From the NCBI GenBank assembly GCA_038253135.1, contig JBBSHJ010000071.1:1-16622 (forward strand): 16,622 nucleotides of DNA. The letters are read 5' to 3'. The position numbers and the translations under genes were made by a program. Shown here piece by piece: positions 1-6,065 of this stretch; position 1 is the stretch's first letter; every line of letters begins with the position of its first letter. The notes under the pieces were generated by a model that did not search any database, was not told the DNA's origin, and saw only the letters and a list, made by a program, of their open reading frames with translations. This DNA is from JBBSHJ01 sp038253135 (GTDB lineage: Bacteria; Actinomycetota; Actinomycetes; Mycobacteriales; QHCD01).

Positions 1-119
1 GCACAGTGACCGAGATGGCACAGTGACCGAGATGGCACAGTGACCGAGATGGCACAGTGACCGAGATGGCACAGTGACCGAGATGGCACAGTGACCGAGA
101 TGGCACAGTGACCGAGATG
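1..119. repeat. Seven perfect tandem copies of a 17-bp unit
   Basis: The unit GCACAGTGACCGAGATG is repeated head to tail exactly seven times with no mismatch, beginning at the first base of the window and stopping 2 bp before the TTG that opens the TPR reading frame. As 17 is not a multiple of 3, the array cycles through all frames, and its TGA triplets close each of them. It sits where the promoter and leader of the TPR gene would be expected. It could be a true minisatellite cut by the contig end, or a collapsed or looped assembly artefact; perfect identity at a contig edge makes the second plausible. Confidence 0.9.
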
Positions 120-178
120 CGTTGGATCAGACGTGGCAGCGGCCAGCAACGGGTGCCGAACGGGCCTCGGAGCTGCCG

Positions 179-1522
179 GTGAAATGGCCCTGGTCGCTGC
201 CGGCAACCCTACTGAGCGTCGGCGCCCTCGCCGCGGCCGGCACGATGACCAGCGTCGTCGTTCGGGAGACCGGAAGTCATGCGGATGCGCCCAAGCGCGC
301 CGCGACGACCGCGACCTCTTCCGCCGCGCCATCGACCCCCTCCACGGCCGCGGGCGCTGATCCGCTTGCGGCGGACATCGTCAAACAGCAGGCCGAGGTA
401 CGTCGCACGCCCGGCAATTATGTGGCCTGGGCGTCGTTGGGGCTGGACTATGTGCAGCAGGCGAAGATCACCGTCGACCCGTCCTACTACCCGAAGGCGA
501 CGGGGGTCCTGGCCCGATCGCTGAAGATCAACACGGCCGGCAACTACGTGGCGATGGCCGGCATGGCCGCGCTGAAGGCCGCAGAACACGACTTCACCGC
601 AGCGCGCAGGTGGGCCCTGCGGGGATTGACGATCAACCCCTACAACGCGACCCTCTATGGCTCGCTCAACGACGCCGACACCCAGCTCGGGCGGTACCAA
701 GAGGCCCTGACCGCCGCGCAGAAGATGAACCGCCTCCAACCCGGGGTTCCGGCCTTCACCCGGGCCGAGTACACGTTCGAGCTGCGGGGCGACCTTCCCA
801 ACGCCAAGCGAGCACTCTCCCGCGCCCTCGCCATTGCGACGGCACCGGCGGACAAGGCCTTCGTCTATTACTACCTCGGGGAGCTTGATTTCAACAACGG
901 CGATCCTCGCGGCTCGCTCACCCAGTGCGACACTGGGCTGCGAGCCGACCCGACCTACGCCGCGCTCCGCCAGTGCAAGGCCCGCGCGGAGGCCGCGCTC
1001 GGCCGCACCAGGGCGGCGATCAGCGACTACACCCGCACCGTCAACGACGTACCCCAGCCGCAATACGTTGTCGAGTTCGGTGAATACCTGCAGTCGCTGG
1101 GCCGAACCGCGCAGGCGCAGCAGCAGTATCAGCTCTTCGCCACCGAGAACAAGCTCTTTGAGGCCAATGGCGTCACCCTTGACACCGACCCGACGCTTTT
1201 CTATGCCAACCACAACAATCCGAAGCTGGCGCTGCACTTCGGGAAGATCGGCCTCACGATCCGGCCGTTCATCGAGATGCAGGACGCCTACGCGTGGGCA
1301 TTGCACGCCAACGGTCGCAATGCGGAAGCGCTGGTCCAGGTCAAACGGGCAATGCAACTGGGCACCCGTAATGCATTGTTCTACTATCACGCCGGGATGA
1401 TCGAGAAGGCACTGGGCAACCGGACGAAGGCCAAGGCCGACCTTCGGCAGGCGCTGGCAATCAATCCGTATTTCAGCCCGCTCTACGCGCCCGTCGCCCG
1501 CGCCTCCCTGGCGAAGCTGTGA
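179..1522 (+). CDS. Membrane-anchored tetratricopeptide (TPR) repeat protein
   Basis: Encodes 447 residues from GTG 179. A hydrophobic segment (about residues 7-28) follows a short basic/Trp start (VKWPW) and acts as an uncleaved anchor or signal peptide. An Ala/Thr/Ser/Pro linker (about 31-59) comes next. The rest is alpha-helical TPR repeats with the typical Gly/Tyr/Ala spacing and the INP/LQPG/ADP turns, for example LGLDYVQQA, RALAIATAP, CDTGLRADP and RQALAINPY. TPR domains bind proteins; no enzyme motif is visible. I chose GTG 179 because GGAG (169-172) lies 6 nt upstream and the hydrophobic segment follows at once. The frame is also open from TTG 122, giving 466 aa with a less convincing 19-residue extension. 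The stop overlaps the NicO start by 4 bp, so the two are probably cotranslated and the protein may assist the transporter in the envelope; that role is inference. Confidence 0.85.
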   Translation: MKWPWSLPATLLSVGALAAAGTMTSVVVRETGSHADAPKRAATTATSSAAPSTPSTAAGADPLAADIVKQQAEVRRTPGNYVAWASLGLDYVQQAKITVDPSYYPKATGVLARSLKINTAGNYVAMAGMAALKAAEHDFTAARRWALRGLTINPYNATLYGSLNDADTQLGRYQEALTAAQKMNRLQPGVPAFTRAEYTFELRGDLPNAKRALSRALAIATAPADKAFVYYYLGELDFNNGDPRGSLTQCDTGLRADPTYAALRQCKARAEAALGRTRAAISDYTRTVNDVPQPQYVVEFGEYLQSLGRTAQAQQQYQLFATENKLFEANGVTLDTDPTLFYANHNNPKLALHFGKIGLTIRPFIEMQDAYAWALHANGRNAEALVQVKRAMQLGTRNALFYYHAGMIEKALGNRTKAKADLRQALAINPYFSPLYAPVARASLAKL

Positions 1523-3312
1523 CGCGGTCCCGACTGACAGCCGCGGTCGGGCTGTTGGGTGCCTTGCTCGCTATCGGCCTGGCGGTCGGCACGCCGGCCG
1601 GCGCGCACCCGTTGGGCAACGCGACCGTCAACCACTACGACGGGCTCCGCCTCTACCCAGACCACGTCAGCGACACGGCGGTCGAAGACATCGCCGAGAT
1701 ACCCACGCTGCAGCGCAAGCCGCGTATCGACAGCGACAACGACAACACCCTCAGCCCGGCCGAGCGTCAACACTACGCGCAGAGCCAATGCCGCGAGCTG
1801 GCCGGCTCGAACACCGTCACCGTCGACGGCCGAAGGATCCGGCTGACCGTCACGCGGGCGTCGTACTCCGAACGCCCCGGCGTCATCAACCTCAAGGTCG
1901 GGCGCCTCACCTGCGAGCTCACCGGACCGGCGACGCTCACGACAACGGCCACCGTCGGTGTCGAGGCCACCTGGGACTCCGGCGGCATCGGCTGGCATGA
2001 AATCACCGCGGTCGGGACCGGCGTCGTCCTGCACGGCTCGCCGTTCCCGGCGACCAGCATCAGCGACGTCCTGCGGCACTACCCCAACAACCTGCTCTCC
2101 TCGCCGCTGGACGTCCGCTCGGGATCCGTGCACACCACGCCGGGCCGAGGACCCTCGACGTACGACAAGGCGCGGCACGTCGGCGGCGCCGGATTCGCCA
2201 CCCGCATCCTGGACCGCATCACCCGCACCTTCAACAACCTCGTCGGCGCCAAACATCTCACCCTCGGGGTCGGGCTGCTCGCGATCCTACTGTCGATGGT
2301 GCTCGGTGCCGGTCACGCATTCCTCCCGGGCCACGGCAAGACCATCATGGCGGCCTACCTCGTCGGGCGCCGCGGCCGGCTGCGCGACGTGGTTGCCGTC
2401 GGCGCAACGGTCACCATCACCCACACCGCCGGGGTGCTCATCCTCGGCCTTCTCATCAGCATCAGCTCGGCGTTCGCCCCCACGGCCGTCGAGCAGTACC
2501 TCGGCGTCATCTCGGGGCTCATCGTCGCCGGTGTCGGGGTCGCACTGCTCGTCTCCGCCTTCCGCCGCCGCCACGACGGGTCATCGTTCACCGGCCTCGA
2601 CGGCCACCACCACAGCCATCCGAACGGCCACGAGTCCGCGCATTCGCACGGCCCCGCCGAGGCCCATCGGCATGACACCGAGCCCGAACCCGCCGCGGGC
2701 CCCGATTCCAGTGAGCGCCCGGCACCTCCGCGACCGGCGCCCGTCGCGGCGATGGTCGCGGCGGGCCGTGGCGGACATCACCATCCCCACGAGCATGCGG
2801 GCGAGCAGCCGCACGAGCACTCGCACGGACACGAGCAGCCGCACGGACACGAGCAGCCGCACGAGCATGAGCACTCGCACGGACACGAGCAGCTGCACGG
2901 ACACGAGCATCCGCACGGTCACGACCACCCGCACGAGCATCCGCACGGTCACGCGCATGGCCACACCCACGACCGCGGTGCGTTCGGAAAGGGCGGCCTA
3001 CTCGGTCTCGGGGTGGCCGGTGGGCTCGTGCCCAGCCCGTCCGCCCTGCTCGTCCTGCTCGCGGCCATCGCCCTCGGGCGGGCCTGGCTCGGCATCGTCC
3101 TGGTGCTGGGTTACGGCCTGGGGATGGCTACCGCATTGACCTGCGCCGGGCTCCTCCTCGTCAAGCTGCGCGACCGGCTCAGCACCAGCGCGATCGGCCG
3201 CAACATCGCCGCCGTCAACAAGATCACCGCGGCCCTTCCCTTCCTCACCGCGACGCTGGTCCTTGTCGTCGGGCTCGGCCTGGCCCTGCGGGCCGCGCAC
3301 GGCTCGATCTGA
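1519..3312 (+). CDS. NicO-family nickel/cobalt transporter (efflux type) with exported domain and His-rich loop
   Basis: 597 residues. A signal peptide (about 1-29) ends AGA before HPLGNATVNHY, a conserved opening in this family. The exported region (30-240) carries an EF-hand-like loop at 71-82 (DSDNDNTLSPAE). The membrane core starts near 247 and shows the NicO signature GAGHAFLPGHGKT (263-275), then AYLVG and the THT motif near 301-303. Two cytosolic or loop His clusters follow: 9 His in 363-385 and 29 His in 420-484. The second signature half, GGLVPSPSALLVLL (501-514), leads into the remaining helices. The family (NicO/RcnA, Pfam NicO) moves Ni(II)/Co(II), and the RcnA type exports them. 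The GTG start lies inside the TPR stop as GTGA, so translational coupling is likely. The family is secure; the metal and the direction are inferred. Confidence 0.9.
   Translation: MTRSRLTAAVGLLGALLAIGLAVGTPAGAHPLGNATVNHYDGLRLYPDHVSDTAVEDIAEIPTLQRKPRIDSDNDNTLSPAERQHYAQSQCRELAGSNTVTVDGRRIRLTVTRASYSERPGVINLKVGRLTCELTGPATLTTTATVGVEATWDSGGIGWHEITAVGTGVVLHGSPFPATSISDVLRHYPNNLLSSPLDVRSGSVHTTPGRGPSTYDKARHVGGAGFATRILDRITRTFNNLVGAKHLTLGVGLLAILLSMVLGAGHAFLPGHGKTIMAAYLVGRRGRLRDVVAVGATVTITHTAGVLILGLLISISSAFAPTAVEQYLGVISGLIVAGVGVALLVSAFRRRHDGSSFTGLDGHHHSHPNGHESAHSHGPAEAHRHDTEPEPAAGPDSSERPAPPRPAPVAAMVAAGRGGHHHPHEHAGEQPHEHSHGHEQPHGHEQPHEHEHSHGHEQLHGHEHPHGHDHPHEHPHGHAHGHTHDRGAFGKGGLLGLGVAGGLVPSPSALLVLLAAIALGRAWLGIVLVLGYGLGMATALTCAGLLLVKLRDRLSTSAIGRNIAAVNKITAALPFLTATLVLVVGLGLALRAAHGSI
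2776..2970 (+). repeat. His-codon repeat encoding the NicO His-rich loop
   Basis: Imperfect repeats of 6-, 12- and 18-bp units (GAGCAGCCGCACGGACAC and variants GAGCATCCGCACGGTCAC) encode EQPHGH/EHPHGH-type units. The translated segment has 29 His in 65 residues. The DNA-level similarity between units suggests growth by slippage, so length may vary among strains. It is wholly inside the NicO reading frame and keeps the frame. Confidence 0.85.
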
Positions 3313-3389
3313 GGCGGATCTCGCCGCGCACCCGTCCGATCGGCACCGGCGCCCTGGAGCCGAAGGCGAGCCGATGGCGTCCCAGCGGG

Positions 3390-3854
3390 ATGACCACGCG
3401 GATCCGCTCCCTCATCGCCGTCGCGGCGGTCGGCATCGGCGTCGTGGGGTCGACGTCCTGCTCGCCAGCCCTGGCCGGTAGCCCGAAGCACCCGAGTGCC
3501 GCGGGCTGGCCGGTCGTGGTGACCTGGCACGACTACTGGGTCGGCGGGGAGCGCTCGCGCCAGTCCGTCTCCGTGAGCAGCGACGGCACGGTGACGATCA
3601 ATCGCGACGGCGCGACGCGCACGCGCAAGCTCGCCGAACCGGACACCGCCGCGCTGGGGGCGTTGCAGTACGACGGCCGCCTCGTCGACGAGCTGTCGAG
3701 CGAGCCGGGGTCGCACTGTGCCGACGTACCCGCCATCTCGATCTCCGTCGGATCGTACGACGTGTCGCGCAGCGCGTGCGCCGGATTCGGCGCCGGCGAC
3801 GAGCCCGCACTCGAGCGCCTGGTATCGGTGTTGTCGCCATACGCGCCGGGCTGA
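3390..3854 (+). CDS. Small exported protein of unknown family
   Basis: 154 residues, not recognised. The N-terminus is a clear export signal: MTTRIR, a hydrophobic core LIAVAAVGIGVVG, then STSCSPALAG. Cleavage after ALA (residue 29) fits signal peptidase I. Cys24 could instead be a lipidation site, but the preceding STS lacks the Leu/Val/Ile usual at -3. The mature part is short and beta-rich in appearance (WPVVVTWHDYW, SVSVSSDGTVTINRDG), with two cysteines (C110, C130) that could form a disulfide outside the cell. It lies 77 bp after the NicO gene on the same strand and may belong to that operon. The ribosome site before ATG 3390 is weak (AGCGGG). That it is a real gene is supported by the signal peptide and codon bias; no function is proposed. 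Confidence 0.7.
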   Translation: MTTRIRSLIAVAAVGIGVVGSTSCSPALAGSPKHPSAAGWPVVVTWHDYWVGGERSRQSVSVSSDGTVTINRDGATRTRKLAEPDTAALGALQYDGRLVDELSSEPGSHCADVPAISISVGSYDVSRSACAGFGAGDEPALERLVSVLSPYAPG

Positions 3855-3869
3855 TGCCGGCTGCCGGCA
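3855..3869 (+). terminator. Short perfect hairpin just after the small exported protein
   Basis: TGCCGGC (3855-3861), one base, then GCCGGCA (3863-3869) directly follow the stop codon. There is no T-run. It may help end the TPR-NicO transcript, but the stem is short and such palindromes are common in GC-rich DNA. Confidence 0.25.
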
Positions 3870-3940
3870 CCTGACCGGGAGGCACGGCCGACGAGCAGGC
3901 CGACCACCGCCTTGGTGCACCCCATGTCTTGATCGGGCGG

Positions 3941-4066
3941 TCACCTCCCCGGTCGGGCACGTCGTCCATGAGGGTCGTGCCGCTGGGGCGGGCAGCGAGC
4001 GCGCCAGGTACGCCGCCACCGGGCCAGATCGCGGAACGCGTCGAGCGCCGCGTCGGTGATGGGCAC
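3941..4066 (-). pseudogene. Possible remnant or start of a minus-strand gene (leaderless-type GTG)
   Basis: Reading leftwards from GTG 4066 gives 41 codons. The first 15 (VPITDAALDAFRDLA) have strong actinobacterial codon bias and look like an amphipathic protein start. After that the frame turns Arg/Pro-rich (RWRRTWRARCPPQ) like non-coding translation. In the next frame, helix-like residues VAAYLARSLPAPAA continue at the same place, as expected if a frameshift had occurred. TAGCCT (4073-4078, minus strand) ends 6 nt before the GTG, the arrangement of a leaderless actinobacterial promoter. This could be a decayed gene, a small protein or chance. Confidence 0.25.
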
Positions 4067-4124
4067 GCGGGCAGGCTACCCCGAGGTCCCGCGGAAACGG
4101 GTCGCGAGTGTCAGGCTCCGCGCC

Positions 4125-4130
4125 TACGCT
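4125..4130 (+). promoter_or_regulatory. Candidate -10 element for the ABC exporter operon
   Basis: TACGCT fits the actinobacterial TANNNT pattern and would place transcription start near 4137, about 40 nt before the strong GAGGAGG site. No good TTGACA-like -35 is seen at the right spacing. Confidence 0.3.
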
Positions 4131-4174
4131 GCTGCCGCAGGCTTCGGGCGGGGTGGCGTCCGGGGCGACACCGC

Positions 4175-4181
4175 GAGGAGG
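4175..4181 (+). promoter_or_regulatory. Strong Shine-Dalgarno GAGGAGG before the first ABC gene
   Basis: This is one of the best ribosome-binding sequences in the window. It is 6 nt upstream of GTT 4188, 18 nt upstream of TTG 4200 (longer than usual), and downstream of the alternative starts GTG 4056/ATG 4059. It therefore argues against the 669-aa version and places initiation near 4188-4200. Confidence 0.6.
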
Positions 4182-4199
4182 CGCACCGTTCTAGTCCGC

Positions 4200-6065
4200 T
4201 TGCTCCGCTACGCCTACCGCCTCGAGCCTCGGACGCTGGCACTGGGCCTCTCCGCACGGGTCCTCATCGCGGCGCTCACGGTCGCCGCCCCGATCCTCGT
4301 CGGGCAGGCGATCGGCCGGCTGCCCGACGCGATCGCGCGCGGCGCCGACCCCGCCTTCATCGCCGTGCTCGCCGCGCTGCTGACGGTGCTGCTGCTGAAC
4401 AACGTGCTCGGTCTGGTCGGTGAGACCACCGCCACGAGGATCTCCGGCACGGTCGAGAAGGACTGCACGCTGCGGATGGGTCACGCCGTGTCCAGCCGGC
4501 CCGGGCTGGCGACGCTCGATGACCCCGACGTGATGTCGCGGGTCCAGAAGGTGCGGGGCCGCCGGTGGGAGATCGACGTGAGCGTGCGGCAGGCCCAGGG
4601 TCCGGTGATCGCCCAGGTGCTGAGCCTCGTCGGTACGGCGGTCGCGCTCGGCATCACCGCGAACTGGTGGCTGCCGGCGGCGATGGTGGCCGGGTGGGTC
4701 GGCGAGACCGTGTTCGTGAGCCGGCTCATCGCCCGCGAGATGGACCTGTGGTCGGGGCAGACCGAGCCGCAGAAGCACGCGTGGTACGCGTTCCAGCAGG
4801 GGATGGGCAAGTCGGCCAAGGAGATCCGGATCTTCGGGCTGGCCGGATACTTCCGCCAGCGGCACTGGGACAACATGACCGCCGCGTTCGCGCCGTACTG
4901 GCGCCGGCGCCGCCGCAACGCGGTCACCAACGTCGCCGTCATGGGCGGCCGGGTGCTCATCACCGCCGGTTCGCTCGCCTACACCGGCTGGCAGGCGGGG
5001 CGCGGGGGGCTCGGCCTCACCCAGGTGGCGACCGCGCTGCCGTTGATCCTCAGCATCGGCCAGGCCGACACGTGGATGTTCGGGATGATCGGCCGCGGCT
5101 CCGCGGTGCTGACCTGGCTCGAGGAGCTCGCGATCGCCGACCCGTCGTCCGGCGTCCCGGTGGCCCGCGCGGCCGCGCGGGCACCCGTCGAGGCGCCGGT
5201 GACGACCGGCACGCCGCCCGAGATCGTCTTCGACGACGTCACCTTCACCTATCCGCGGGCGGATAACCCGATCCTGTCCGGGTTGAGCATGACGCTGCCG
5301 TCGGGCGAGGCGGTCGCGCTGGTCGGTGTCAATGGCGCGGGTAAGTCGACGCTGGTCAAGCTGCTGGCCGGCACCTACGCTCCCGACCACGGGCGGGTCC
5401 TCGTCGACGGCGTCGATCTCGCCACCCTCGACGACGACGCCCGGGCTCGCTGGCAGCGCCGGGTCGCGCCGATCACCCAGGACTTCATCCGGCTGCCCCT
5501 GTGCGCCGGTGACAATGTGGAGCTCGGCACCGGTCAGACCTGGGCCGGCCGCATCGATCTCGACACCTGGCCGGGCGCTGCCGCACTCGATGCCACGGCG
5601 CTCGAGCGGACCGCGCGGCGGGCCGGCATCACCGACCTGATCGAGCGGCTGCCGAGCGGCTGGAAGACCCCGCTGGACAAGACGATCACCGGTGGCACCG
5701 ACCTGTCCGGGGGCGAGTGGCAGCGGATCGGGCTGGCCCGCGCGCTGCGGGCGGTCGCCGTCGGCGCCGACGTACTCGTGCTCGACGAGCCGGCCGCCGC
5801 GCTCGACGTGCAGGCGGAGTCGCGGCTGGTCGACGGCTACCTCGACCTGGCCCAGCACGTCACCTCCCTGGTGATCTCGCACCGTTTCTCGGTCGTGCGG
5901 CCGGTGCCATTGATCTACGTGCTGGAATCCGGCCGGATCGTCGAGCGAGGATCGCACGCCGAGCTGATGGTCGTGGACGGCCGCTACCGCACGATGTTCA
6001 GCCTGCAGGCCAGCCGCTACGTCGAGGCGGCGGAGGCCGCCGACCGCTCGGGTGCCGAGTCGTGA
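4200..6065 (+). CDS. ABC exporter half-transporter (fused membrane and ATPase domains), first subunit
   Basis: About 621 residues from TTG 4200; the frame is open back to GTG 4056 (669 aa), but residues before LVRLLRYAYRL look non-coding. The N-terminal half is a type IV (exporter) membrane domain with coupling-region sequence AKEIRIFGL. The ATPase domain shows A-loop Tyr351, Walker A GVNGAGKST (376-384), Q-loop Gln427, signature LSGGE (502-506, Glu for the usual Gln), Walker B VLVLDE (525-530, with catalytic Glu530), AALD D-loop and switch His561. These are all the residues needed for ATP hydrolysis. It overlaps the next half-transporter by 4 bp, so the two very likely form a heterodimeric exporter in the cytoplasmic membrane. 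Substrate unknown: lipids, peptides and drugs are all carried by such pairs. The exact start is uncertain. Confidence 0.9.
   Translation: MLRYAYRLEPRTLALGLSARVLIAALTVAAPILVGQAIGRLPDAIARGADPAFIAVLAALLTVLLLNNVLGLVGETTATRISGTVEKDCTLRMGHAVSSRPGLATLDDPDVMSRVQKVRGRRWEIDVSVRQAQGPVIAQVLSLVGTAVALGITANWWLPAAMVAGWVGETVFVSRLIAREMDLWSGQTEPQKHAWYAFQQGMGKSAKEIRIFGLAGYFRQRHWDNMTAAFAPYWRRRRRNAVTNVAVMGGRVLITAGSLAYTGWQAGRGGLGLTQVATALPLILSIGQADTWMFGMIGRGSAVLTWLEELAIADPSSGVPVARAAARAPVEAPVTTGTPPEIVFDDVTFTYPRADNPILSGLSMTLPSGEAVALVGVNGAGKSTLVKLLAGTYAPDHGRVLVDGVDLATLDDDARARWQRRVAPITQDFIRLPLCAGDNVELGTGQTWAGRIDLDTWPGAAALDATALERTARRAGITDLIERLPSGWKTPLDKTITGGTDLSGGEWQRIGLARALRAVAVGADVLVLDEPAAALDVQAESRLVDGYLDLAQHVTSLVISHRFSVVRPVPLIYVLESGRIVERGSHAELMVVDGRYRTMFSLQASRYVEAAEAADRSGAES

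Larger units (their letters stand above)
3870..4187. other. Intergenic region between the exported protein and the ABC operon
   Basis: No convincing full gene is seen on either strand. The region holds the possible minus-strand remnant above, opposed -10-like hexamers (TAGCCT on minus at 4073-4078, TACGCT on plus at 4125-4130) and a strong Shine-Dalgarno at 4175-4181. Long frames that cross it on the minus strand are antisense shadows of flanking genes. Confidence 0.5.

Noticed and set aside
1..119. CRISPR array
   Set aside because: The units are contiguous and identical with no spacers between them, and no cas gene is in the window.
209..1390. Long minus-strand frame antisense to the TPR gene
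   Set aside because: It is a mirror of GC-rich coding on the plus strand; the translation is Arg/Gly/Val-rich with no domain, while the plus strand encodes clear TPR repeats.
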